Program-made: the position numbers and the translations under genes
The notes under the pieces: model-generated
Told to the model about the DNA's origin: nothing
Databases searched by the model: none
Seen by the model: only the letters and a program-made list of their open reading frames with translations
Shown here: positions 27,528-34,942 of the stretch, piece after piece
How the letters are laid out: every line of letters starts with the position of its first letter
Numbering within the stretch: the first letter of the stretch is position 1
DNA from: Catenulispora sp. MAP5-51
GTDB lineage: Bacteria > Actinomycetota > Actinomycetes > Streptomycetales > Catenulisporaceae
Reading direction: 5' to 3'
Assembly (NCBI RefSeq): GCF_041261205.1
Contig: NZ_JBGCCH010000020.1
Span: forward strand, 110,521 to 174,520
Length of the DNA stretch: 64,000 bases

Positions 27528-27560
27528 GTGGCCATGAAGAAGGACATCATCTGGGACTGA
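27528..27560 (+). CDS. Candidate 10-residue microprotein with a perfect Shine-Dalgarno
   Basis: GGAGGTGA at 27515-27522 is a full 8-base complement to the 16S rRNA tail and lies five bases before GTG 27528. The frame reads MAMKKDIIWD and stops at TGA 27558. In-frame GTG 27519 and ATG 27534 are alternative starts. A terminator-like hairpin begins 22 bases after the stop. The next gene runs the other way, so this is not a leader of a downstream operon. I cannot assign a function, and expression is unproven. Confidence 0.3.
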   Translation: MAMKKDIIWD

Positions 27561-27581
27561 CGACGTGTGGGCGAGCGTCTG

Positions 27582-27626
27582 GGCTGGACCGCGGTGCAGG
27601 GTGGGGACCTCGCGGCCCAGCCGTTT
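27582..27626. terminator. Hairpin with T-run between LAL region and WQQ-repeat gene
   Basis: A 12-bp stem with one A-C mismatch (GGCTGGACCGCG at 27582-27593, CGCGGCCCAGCC at 27611-27622) is followed by GTTTT. This is the most classical rho-independent terminator in the window. It separates two converging transcription units. Confidence 0.75.
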
Positions 27627-27634
27627 TCGTGTGC

Positions 27635-29050
27635 TCAGTAACCCTGCTGGTTCTGGTTCTGATGCTGCTGCGGTTGCTGGTGCTGTTGCTGGACGGCGAG
27701 GATCTCGGCGACCTTCTGGGCCTGCTTCGTGGGCATCATGGTCGCGACCATCGAGCCGTCGGCGAAGTGCAGCTCGGCACGCGGGGTACGCCCGTGCAGC
27801 GCGGCGTCCTTGGTGCCCTCGGTACGCACGCCCGCGATTCCGGTGCGCGGCACGGCGTGCACCAGGCGCATGGACGAACCCCCGGTACGCCCGGCCCGGA
27901 AGATGAGGTACCGCCGGTCGGTGAGCACACCCCACGAGCCGGGCCCGTAGTCCTCACGCGTGGCCCGCGAATAGCGGATGAACCAGCCGGCCTGACTCTC
28001 CCAGCCGCCGAGGAAAACCGGCCCGGCGAGCTTGCGATTGAGCGCCTCGACGCTCTTCTCGGCGATGCGCTCGTTCATCGCGTCCATGGGATTCAGGGCC
28101 CACTTCAGACCCTTGTTCATCTTCTTGTCCGCACGACTGATGCCCCCGAGCACCCGATGCTGGCCCTCGATGGCGATCATGAGCTCACGCGGCGTCTCGG
28201 GAATGGTGTCATCGAGCTTGAGGATGAAGCCGTAGTAAACGGTCTCCCCAGGCTCGAGGAAGGGCGCGGCCCCCTCGACGAGGCGGTCGCGGGGCGTGGC
28301 GAGGCCGGGCGGGGGCGGGAAGCTGGCGGATTGGGGCTGGGGTTGTTGCTGCTGCTGCCAGCCCTGGTTCGGAGCCGCCGGGGACGCTTGGTAGGGCACG
28401 GGCTGCTGCCAGGGCTGATTGGCGGCGGCGGGCGGGGCCGGGTACTGCTGGGCCGGAGCCGGCTGCTGCCAGGCCGGGGCAGGAGGTGCTGCCTGGGGAG
28501 CTGCTGCGGGCGGCTGCTGCCACGCCGGAGGGGCGGCGGGTGCTGGGGGCTGCTGCTGCCAGGCCGGGGCCGCAGGAGCGACCTGAGGCGCGACGTTGGC
28601 AGGCTGCTGCCAAGCAGGAGCGCCGGCGGGTGCTGAGGGCTGCTGCCATGCAGGCGCGGGGTGAGCTTCGGCGGGCTGCTGCCAGGCGGGCGCCGCGGCA
28701 GGAGCTGCGGGCTGCTGCTGCCACGCCGGTGCGGCATGCGGCTGCGGCGCATCAGCAGGCTGCTGCCAACCCGGAGCGGCGGGAGAAGCTTGCGGCTGCT
28801 GCCAACCCTGACCAGCCGGATACTGCGGCGCCCCGCCCGCCTGCTGCCACCCCGGGTTCGGCGCCTGGTACTGCTGCGCCGGCGGATACGCCTGCTGCGG
28901 CTGCTGCCACCCCTGCGGCGCCGCATAAGGCTGCTGCTGCTGATGCTGCGGCGCGTGGGCCTTCTTCCCCGACCCATACGGGTTCACCGGCTGCGCGGGA
29001 TACTGCTGCTGCTCATTCTGTTGCGGCCACTGCGGCTCGGGCTGATTCAT
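27635..29050 (-). CDS. Pro/Gln/Trp-rich repeat protein with conserved C-terminal domain
   Basis: The 471-residue protein has two halves. Residues 1 to about 240 are low-complexity Pro/Ala/Gln with 13 WQQ triplets, mostly as AWQQP or GWQQP spaced 10-20 residues apart. The C-terminal half (from ATPRDRLVEGAAPFLEPGE) is a compact globular domain containing WGVLTDRRYLIFRAGR and ends in a Gln/His-rich tail. There is no signal peptide or membrane helix. Actinobacterial cytoplasmic proteins with long Pro/Gln-rich N-termini are known, but I do not know a function for this one. The start ATG 29050 follows GGGGGA; the upstream extension of the frame lacks support. Confidence 0.8.
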   Translation of the reverse strand: MNQPEPQWPQQNEQQQYPAQPVNPYGSGKKAHAPQHQQQQPYAAPQGWQQPQQAYPPAQQYQAPNPGWQQAGGAPQYPAGQGWQQPQASPAAPGWQQPADAPQPHAAPAWQQQPAAPAAAPAWQQPAEAHPAPAWQQPSAPAGAPAWQQPANVAPQVAPAAPAWQQQPPAPAAPPAWQQPPAAAPQAAPPAPAWQQPAPAQQYPAPPAAANQPWQQPVPYQASPAAPNQGWQQQQQPQPQSASFPPPPGLATPRDRLVEGAAPFLEPGETVYYGFILKLDDTIPETPRELMIAIEGQHRVLGGISRADKKMNKGLKWALNPMDAMNERIAEKSVEALNRKLAGPVFLGGWESQAGWFIRYSRATREDYGPGSWGVLTDRRYLIFRAGRTGGSSMRLVHAVPRTGIAGVRTEGTKDAALHGRTPRAELHFADGSMVATMMPTKQAQKVAEILAVQQQHQQPQQHQNQNQQGY

Positions 29051-29148
29051 GCGTCCCCCATGGCTTCGGATATGCGTGCCAAGGGTAGGGCTCGGCGGGC
29101 CCTCGAGCCAGGGGCTTGATGCGGCGGGTTTCGGTGCGCCCGGTGCGG

Positions 29149-29616
29149 CTAGTCGGGGCGGCCGAAGGCTCTGATCTCCTCGATCTGCTTCGGGGTCAGC
29201 TTTGCGGGCTTCTCGCCGCGTTCCAGTTTCGCGGCGTGGACGTGCCGCTGGATGTCCGTGGCCGGGGTGCCGGTGTCGCCGACGTCGGTGAAGTTCGAGA
29301 TGCCCGCCAGGACGTGGCGCATGATCTCCCCCGTGCGGGTTTTCGGCATGCCGGCGATGATCCACACGTTCTTGGGGCCCGCTATGCGTCCTGTTTCGCG
29401 TTCTATCGCGGTGGTGATGCGGGCGACGGTATCGCTGTCGGGTTCGCCGGGTGGCTCGAGGACCACGTACATCTCGATCAGCCAGCCGTGCTCCGGGTCG
29501 TGGACCGGGACGGCTGCCGCCTCGGCGACGTCCTCGACGGTCAGGGCCGCCGCTTCCAGGTGCTTGGCGCTCAGCTGGTGGCCGGCGACGTTGATCACGT
29601 CGCCGACCCGGGCGGG
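29149..29616 (-). pseudogene. C-terminal remnant of an acetyl-CoA synthetase
   Basis: The frame matches only the C-terminal 150-160 residues of an AMP-forming acetyl-CoA synthetase (GDVINVAGHQLS, AGPKNVWIIAGMPKTRTGEIMRHVLAGISNFTDVGDTGT). The N-terminal 450 residues with the AMP-binding motifs are missing. The neighbouring sequence instead encodes an acetate transporter on the same strand. The catalytic lysine of the usual TRSGKIMRR is Glu here (TGEIM), consistent with decay. No start codon with a ribosome binding site is evident. Its position suggests a deleted acs-transporter operon. Confidence 0.75.
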
Positions 29617-29744
29617 GCTCGGTCTCGGCGCCGCCTCGCGTTCCGTCCTGCGCCGCAGGTGCGTACGCGGGTGTGCGGGACGGACCGCTCCCGCGGCCCG
29701 TCCCGGCGTCCGCACACCGCGCCCGCCGGCTCTGGCCCGACCGC

Positions 29745-30365
29745 TCATCGCGGCCAGGTCGGCAGCAGGGTCTTGCCGTGGGTGGCGTTCACCACCGCGG
29801 CCGACGAGGCGTACCAGGCGACCACCGCCGTGACTATGCCGAGCCACCCGCCCACCTTGGTCATCACGTCCGGGGCCGGCACGCCGTTCTGGAACGCGCC
29901 GATCGCCAGGAACAGGAAGGTGAGAGTCAGCAGCACGAACACGCCCAGCACCGCCAGGTTCGTCTTCAACGCCGCCAGCGTCATGTACGCGGTGAAGATG
30001 CACCAGGCCAGCAGGAACAGCCCGACAGCCTGGTGGATGTCGCCCGCGTTCCTGGGCGTCAGCCTCACCAGCGCCCAGTAGCTGAGCCAGAACGCGCCGA
30101 AGGAGGCGAACGCGGTGGCACCGAAGGTGTTGCCGCGCCTGAACTCCCACATACCGGCCAACAGCTGCGTGGTGCCGCCGTAGAACAAGGCCAAGGCCAG
30201 CACGACGTGTACCGCGCCGGTCTCCTTGATGAGGTTCGCGTTCAGGAAGCTGAGCACGAACGTGGTCATGGCGAAGCCGGCGAGTCCGAGCGGGGCAGGA
30301 TCGGCGATTCCCGAGACGGGGGGCGCGGGTGGCGCCGGCCGGCCGGTGGGGGTCGTCTCGCTCAT
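29745..30365 (-). CDS. satP: Acetate transporter, GPR1/FUN34/YaaH family (SatP-like)
   Basis: This 206-residue membrane protein has six predicted transmembrane helices and the family signature NPAPLGL as ADPAPLGLAGFAMTTFVLS near the N-terminus. It probably moves acetate or related short acids, with protons, across the membrane. ATG 30365 is preceded by AAGGAG. That site is part of a perfect 7-bp hairpin (30375-30392), which may control translation. Downstream lies the remnant of an acetyl-CoA synthetase, whose intact form would have activated the imported acetate. Confidence 0.9.
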   Translation of the reverse strand: MSETTPTGRPAPPAPPVSGIADPAPLGLAGFAMTTFVLSFLNANLIKETGAVHVVLALALFYGGTTQLLAGMWEFRRGNTFGATAFASFGAFWLSYWALVRLTPRNAGDIHQAVGLFLLAWCIFTAYMTLAALKTNLAVLGVFVLLTLTFLFLAIGAFQNGVPAPDVMTKVGGWLGIVTAVVAWYASSAAVVNATHGKTLLPTWPR

Positions 30366-30374
30366 TTCGCGACT

Positions 30375-30392
30375 CCTTCCTGCGGAGGAAGG
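30375..30392 (-). promoter_or_regulatory. Hairpin sequestering the satP ribosome binding site
   Basis: CCTTCCT (30375-30381) and AGGAAGG (30386-30392) pair perfectly across a 4-base loop. In the minus-strand RNA the 3' arm overlaps the AGGAAGGAG Shine-Dalgarno of the acetate transporter gene, so the folded form would hide it. Confidence 0.5.
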
Positions 30393-30493
30393 GACAGACA
30401 TATCCGCTAAATAAAGGATAGAACGGTCACTCGCGAAAGAGTAGTGCTGAGCGTGTCTCCTAGAGCCCATGTGGTGTTCGGGGCCGATGATGG

Positions 30494-30835
30494 CTAGGCG
30501 CTCACGTGCTCCTCCACGACCCACGACCGCGTGGCCGAACGGTCCAGGAAACGCGCCTCGTCCTCGGCGACGCCGGACCCTTCCGCGAGCACGAGGGACA
30601 GCCATGCTCTGCGCGCGGCCTCGTCGGTGAACGTCATCCGCGTCACCACGTCGAAGTCGGCGGGGAATCCGCGGTCGCCGGTCGCCGGGAGGTAGTCGCG
30701 GACGTAGTGATCCGGGGTCGGCGCCAGGCTGAGGATCAGCGGGACGTGGTGGTTCTCGTAGTAGTCGACCAGTTCGGCGCGGCTGAGGCCGGCGCGGGCT
30801 TTGAGGAGGGCTATCGAGGTGATCATGCCTGCCAT
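30494..30835 (-). CDS. EthD-domain protein
   Basis: This small protein of about 110-113 residues has the EthD ferredoxin-like fold signatures: an N-terminal strand (ITSIALLKARAGLSRAELVDYYENHHVPL) with the characteristic YYENHH stretch and a central RMTFTDEAARRAW. EthD relatives take part in ether degradation or in polyketide ring closure; the role here is open. The start may be ATG 30835 or ATG 30826. It is divergent from an exported SRPBCC protein gene, with a good promoter between them. Confidence 0.85.
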   Translation of the reverse strand: MAGMITSIALLKARAGLSRAELVDYYENHHVPLILSLAPTPDHYVRDYLPATGDRGFPADFDVVTRMTFTDEAARRAWLSLVLAEGSGVAEDEARFLDRSATRSWVVEEHVSA

Positions 30836-30887
30836 TCTGGCCAGTTCCCGGCGAAGCGCCTTTCGTTAGAACCTCTCACGCTTCCTG

Positions 30888-30915
30888 TTGACTCTCGCGG
30901 CTCGGAAGTTATAGC
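30888..30915 (+). promoter_or_regulatory. Predicted promoter of the exported SRPBCC gene
   Basis: TTGACT (30888-30893) and TATAGC (30910-30915) are spaced by 16 bases. GTTAGAA (30865-30871) and TTCTAAC (30916-30922) are inverted repeats that bracket the promoter and could be an operator. Confidence 0.55.
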
Positions 30916-30957
30916 TTCTAACTCAAGCGTTAATGGCTAACTGATGGGACTCGCACC

Positions 30958-31587
30958 ATGACACGGACCATGTCACGCACCGCTCTGCTCGCCCTCCCGC
31001 TGGCCGCCGCCGCGCTGGTCGGCGGCCTGGCCGCACCGGCCCAGGCGCAGGCGTCCGGCGCCGCGCAGCGCCCCCTGACCTGCCAGGGCCAGGGCATCGA
31101 CCCCGCCGCGCAGCTGCACTACCAGACACAGATCTTCATCAAGGCGCCGCTGAGCACCGTGTGGCGCGTCCACACCGACGTCGCGGCCTGGCCGCAGTGG
31201 CAGCGCGCGGTGAGCACCATGGAGCCGCTGACGCCGGGCCGGCTGCGCCCCGGATCGCAGTTCCGGTGGACGACGCCGGCCCCGGCCACCGCCTCGACGC
31301 CCGCGACCACGCTGGTCGTCACCTCGACGGTGCAGGACGTCCGCCCCGGCCAGTGCATCCGCTGGATGGGCCCGGCGATCGGCGACGGGCTTCGCATCGA
31401 CCGAGGCACCCACGTCTGGAACTTCATCAAGGTCCCCGGCGGCGTGATCGTGCGCACCGAGGAGAGCTGGACCGGCGCGCAGATCGAGGCGGACCCGGCG
31501 ACCGCGATCCGTTACCTGGCGCCGGGTCTGGACGAGTGGCTGGCCGACCTCAAGGCGCGCGCCGAAGCCCAGGCCTGCCATCACTGA
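30958..31587 (+). CDS. Exported SRPBCC (polyketide cyclase/dehydrase-like) protein
   Basis: This 209-residue protein starts with a Sec-type signal peptide (about residues 1-32, ending APAQAQA) followed by an SRPBCC domain (IFIKAPLSTVWRVHTDVAAWPQWQRAV). SRPBCC proteins are usually cytoplasmic, so an exported one is unusual. Two cysteines (C41 and one near residue 130) might form a disulphide outside the cell. It probably binds a hydrophobic small molecule, but there is no catalytic signature. The gene is monocistronic, with its own promoter. Confidence 0.85.
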   Translation: MTRTMSRTALLALPLAAAALVGGLAAPAQAQASGAAQRPLTCQGQGIDPAAQLHYQTQIFIKAPLSTVWRVHTDVAAWPQWQRAVSTMEPLTPGRLRPGSQFRWTTPAPATASTPATTLVVTSTVQDVRPGQCIRWMGPAIGDGLRIDRGTHVWNFIKVPGGVIVRTEESWTGAQIEADPATAIRYLAPGLDEWLADLKARAEAQACHH

Positions 31588-31604
31588 TGGGGCTGATGGG
31601 GCGG

Positions 31605-33719
31605 CTACACCAGATCAGGCTGCTGCCACTCCTGGCCCAGCACATGCTCGGCCAGGAACGCCCGTACCGTCTCGTACCAGAGCTTCGACTCCTGCGGCCG
31701 CAGGATCCAGTGGTTCTCGTCGGGGAAGTACAGGAACTTCGCCTCCTTGCCCCGCCGCTGGAGGTCCTGCCACTGCCACAGCGCGTTGGCCACCGGTACC
31801 CGGTAGTCGTTGTTCCCGTGGATGACGAGCATCGGCGTGCTGACGTTGTCCGCGTACAGGTGCGGCGACCAGCGCAGGGCGTGCTCGGGCCGCAGCAACA
31901 CGTCGCCGTAGGCCTGCCGGAAGAACCACGGTACGTCCGAGACCGTGCGCAGCTGCGCGTTCCAGACGCCGGCGTGGGATATCAGAGCCTTGAAACGGCC
32001 GGTCTGGGTGGCGATCCAGTTGGTCAGGTAGCCGCCGAACGAGCCGCCCATGGCGGCCGTGCGCGTGCCGTCGATGTCCGGCCGGTCGATCACGGCGTCG
32101 GTGGCGGCCATGATGTCGTGGAACGGGACCCCGCTGCCCTCGCCCTTGCCGCGGTCGACGAACGCCTGGCCGTAGCCGGTGGACAGCGAGTAGTCCGGCA
32201 GCAGGACCGCGTATCCGCGCTGCACCAGAACCCACGGATTGGCGCGCCAGCTCCAGGAGTTGCTGCTCATCAGCGGGCCGCCGTGGATCCACACGACCAG
32301 CGGGGCCGGGCCGTCGGCGGCGTTCGGCAGGACCAGCCGGGAGTGGATGACGGTGCCGTCCTCGGCGGTCGCGGTCACCTCCTCGACCCAGCCGGGCAGC
32401 CGCACCGTGTCGCCGGGCGCCGACAGCAGAACCGGTTCCTGGTCCTCGGCCGCGGCGTCCAGGCGGACCGGACGCGGAGTGGCGTCAACGGCGGTGCGGA
32501 TCGCGAACAGGGTCCGGCCGTCGGGGGAGACCTGAAGGCCGGTGTACGCCGCGCGGTCGCCGGTGAGCCGGGTGACCTCGCCGCCGGCCAGGTCCACCTT
32601 GAACACCGGCGCGCGGCCGAGCTGGTCGGCGGTGAAGTAGAGGGCTGAGGAGTCCGGCGCCCACACCAGGCCCTGCGGCCACAGGTCCAGACGCTCGGCC
32701 AGGGCCCGGCTCGGGCCGCCGGCCAGCGGCTGGAGGTGGATGGTGGGCTTGCCGGCCGCGTCGAAGGTGGCGGATTCGCTGCGAACGAAGGCGACGGTGG
32801 TGTCGTCGGGGGAGATGGTCGGGTCGTAGTGCTGGTGCCCCGGGTCGCCGGCGAACAGGGCCGACTTCCCGGAGTCGACGTCGAGCACCCGCAGTTCGGC
32901 GGCGTGCTCGCTGTTCGCGAGGGCGGCTGTGATGCCGTAGACGACCTTCGAGCCGTCGGAGGTGACGCCGAAGGAGTCCACCGCCGGCCCGAGGTCCCCG
33001 GTGGCGTCGCGCAGCTCCAGCTTTCCGTCCGGACCGGGGGCCTCGGCCACGAACAGGCGGGTCCCGTCCGGGCCGATCTGCGTGTCGAACTGCCGGACCC
33101 ACGCCTGGGTGTGCAGGATCGCGGTGACGTTCGCGTCCTTGCGGGCCTTGCGGCGCGCCGCGTCGTCTTCGAGGTCCCCGGCCTGCGGCATGACCTTGGC
33201 CGACAGCACGATCCGGCCGGTCTTCGCGGCGACCTGGACCTGCCCGATCCCGGCCGGCGGCGCCGCCAGCAACCGGGCCTCGCCGCCGCGCGCCGACAGC
33301 AGCCACAGACCCTGGCCGCCGCCGTTTCCCTTGTCGTCGCCGTCCTTGGCGTCGGCGTCCGGGTCGGCGCGCTTGGCGGCGAACAGCAGCGAACCGTCGG
33401 GCAGGAACGCCGGGGCCGACTCGCCGGCCGCTGACCGGGTCAGCCGGAACGGGGCGCCGCCGTCGCGGTCGACGTCCCAGATCGAGGAGACGTACTTCTT
33501 GCCGTCCGGTGACAGGTGCTGCACCCCGACCACCAGGCGGTTGCCGTCCGGGGACAGCGCGAGGCCCCTCACCCGGGGGATCTCCATGAATCCGGCCAGG
33601 TCTTCGAAGGGGCTCTGGGCATCGGAAAGGCTCTGGGCATCGGAGAGGCGCTGAGCGTCGAGGAGGCTCTGGGCGTCGGCTGGCTGGGTGGCTTCGGTTT
33701 CCGCTATGTGCTCAGTCAT
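31605..33719 (-). CDS. S9-family prolyl oligopeptidase-type serine peptidase
   Basis: This 704-residue cytoplasmic enzyme has an N-terminal WD40-like beta-propeller (about 50-430) and a C-terminal alpha/beta hydrolase domain. The nucleophile is Ser560 in GGSFGGY. The acid lies in HGNNDYRVPV and the His in ENHWI, so the triad is complete. It resembles dipeptidyl aminopeptidase/acylaminoacyl-peptidases. The first 35 residues contain a DAQ-SL/RL tandem repeat, probably disordered. The gene converges with the SRPBCC gene and is divergent from the MoxR gene with 86 bases between starts. Confidence 0.93.
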   Translation of the reverse strand: MTEHIAETEATQPADAQSLLDAQRLSDAQSLSDAQSPFEDLAGFMEIPRVRGLALSPDGNRLVVGVQHLSPDGKKYVSSIWDVDRDGGAPFRLTRSAAGESAPAFLPDGSLLFAAKRADPDADAKDGDDKGNGGGQGLWLLSARGGEARLLAAPPAGIGQVQVAAKTGRIVLSAKVMPQAGDLEDDAARRKARKDANVTAILHTQAWVRQFDTQIGPDGTRLFVAEAPGPDGKLELRDATGDLGPAVDSFGVTSDGSKVVYGITAALANSEHAAELRVLDVDSGKSALFAGDPGHQHYDPTISPDDTTVAFVRSESATFDAAGKPTIHLQPLAGGPSRALAERLDLWPQGLVWAPDSSALYFTADQLGRAPVFKVDLAGGEVTRLTGDRAAYTGLQVSPDGRTLFAIRTAVDATPRPVRLDAAAEDQEPVLLSAPGDTVRLPGWVEEVTATAEDGTVIHSRLVLPNAADGPAPLVVWIHGGPLMSSNSWSWRANPWVLVQRGYAVLLPDYSLSTGYGQAFVDRGKGEGSGVPFHDIMAATDAVIDRPDIDGTRTAAMGGSFGGYLTNWIATQTGRFKALISHAGVWNAQLRTVSDVPWFFRQAYGDVLLRPEHALRWSPHLYADNVSTPMLVIHGNNDYRVPVANALWQWQDLQRRGKEAKFLYFPDENHWILRPQESKLWYETVRAFLAEHVLGQEWQQPDLV

Positions 33720-33805
33720 CGGGGGCCACAGTAGCTGTCGCGGCTTTGCGCGCATCTGAAAATTCCCATGACATCCGGCTGGTCGCGGGCGACCATGTAG
33801 GCACG

Positions 33806-34870
33806 ATGCAGTCCGCGATCACTGTCACTCCCTCCCAGCTCCCGCCTTTGTTGCTGGCCACCGCGACCGTCCGCCCCGTCTTCCTGTGGGGCGCGCCCGG
33901 CATCGGCAAGTCCTCGCTGGTGCGGGCTTTCGCCGACAGCCTCGCTCTGCCCTGCGTCTCGCTGCTGGGTACCCAACTCGCTCCCGAGGACCTCATCGGG
34001 GTCCCGCAAATCACGCCGGAGGGGCGCAGCCGTTTCTGCCCGCCGGAGATGATCGCGCGCGACGAGCCGTACTGCCTGTTCCTGGACGAGCTCAACGCCG
34101 CCTCGCCGGATGTGCAGAAGGCGTTCTACAGCCTCATCCTCGACCGGCGGATCGGCTCCTACGAGCTGCCCGCGGGCTCCATCGTCATCGGTGCCGGCAA
34201 CCGGGCCACCGACAACGCGCTGGCGCGGCCGATGGCCAGTGCGCTGGTGAACCGGCTGATCCATGTGCACCTGCGGGCTTCGGCCGTGGACTGGTTCGAG
34301 TGGGCCGGGGCCAACAACGTGCATCCGTGGGTGCTCGACTACCTCACCGACCGGCCGGACCAGCTGTGGTCGCAGGCGCCCAAGACCGAGGAGGCGTTCT
34401 CCACGCCGCGGTCCTGGCACATGCTCTCCGACGCGTTGCACTCCTGGGGCGAGGCGCCCGACGAGGACATGCTGAAGGTCCTGGCCTCCGGCACGCTGAC
34501 GCCGTCGCACGCCGCCGGGTTCTGCGGCTGGGTGAAGATCGTGCGGAACTCCTACGGCTTCGAGGCGATCCTGAAGGGCGACGCCTCCTGGCCGCGTCGG
34601 CCGCAGGACCGCGACCTGCTCTACTACCTCGCCGAGGCGTTCCGGGCGCGGCTGGTCAAGGAGCTGCCGGCGGAGAAGAACCAGGGCTCGAACGCCGGGC
34701 GGCAGCTGGCGTTCCGGGCCAAGGCGCTGCTCGTCGAGCTGGCGGAGATCTCGCTGGAGATCGCGCAGACCGTCCTCGCCGACGACGAGGACGGCGTGCC
34801 GCTGCTGCCGACGTGGTTCCTGGTCGAGGCCGCGCGCGACCTGCCGCGGCTGGTCGCCGCCCGGCAGTAG
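33806..34870 (+). CDS. MoxR-type AAA+ ATPase
   Basis: This 354-residue protein has Walker A GAPGIGKSS at 29-37, Walker B CLFLDELNAA near residue 90 and a GAGNRATDNALARPMASALVNR sensor region, which match MoxR/dynein-type AAA ATPases. Such ATPases act as chaperones with a VWA-domain partner, here encoded 72 bases downstream. ATG 33806 gives the usual MoxR N-terminus, but its ribosome binding site is weak. An upstream frame start at 33746 would add 20 residues. A 12-bp tandem repeat separates it from the partner gene. Confidence 0.92.
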   Translation: MQSAITVTPSQLPPLLLATATVRPVFLWGAPGIGKSSLVRAFADSLALPCVSLLGTQLAPEDLIGVPQITPEGRSRFCPPEMIARDEPYCLFLDELNAASPDVQKAFYSLILDRRIGSYELPAGSIVIGAGNRATDNALARPMASALVNRLIHVHLRASAVDWFEWAGANNVHPWVLDYLTDRPDQLWSQAPKTEEAFSTPRSWHMLSDALHSWGEAPDEDMLKVLASGTLTPSHAAGFCGWVKIVRNSYGFEAILKGDASWPRRPQDRDLLYYLAEAFRARLVKELPAEKNQGSNAGRQLAFRAKALLVELAEISLEIAQTVLADDEDGVPLLPTWFLVEAARDLPRLVAARQ

Positions 34871-34872
34871 GA

Positions 34873-34920
34873 CCTGAGCCACAACCTGAGCCACAACCTG
34901 AGCCACAACCTGAGCCACAA
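34873..34920. repeat. Four perfect 12-bp tandem repeats between moxR and VWA genes
   Basis: The unit cctgagccacaa is repeated four times without error, starting two bases after the MoxR stop codon. It fills most of the gap before the next ribosome binding site. Confidence 0.9.
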
Positions 34921-34942
34921 CCGGAGGTGGAACCAGAGGCTG

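Noticed and set aside
29600..30150. Extending the acetyl-CoA synthetase frame upstream to make a 333-residue gene
   Set aside because: The upstream part is antisense or out of frame to the SatP-like gene, is Arg-rich and does not match the missing AMP-binding domain.
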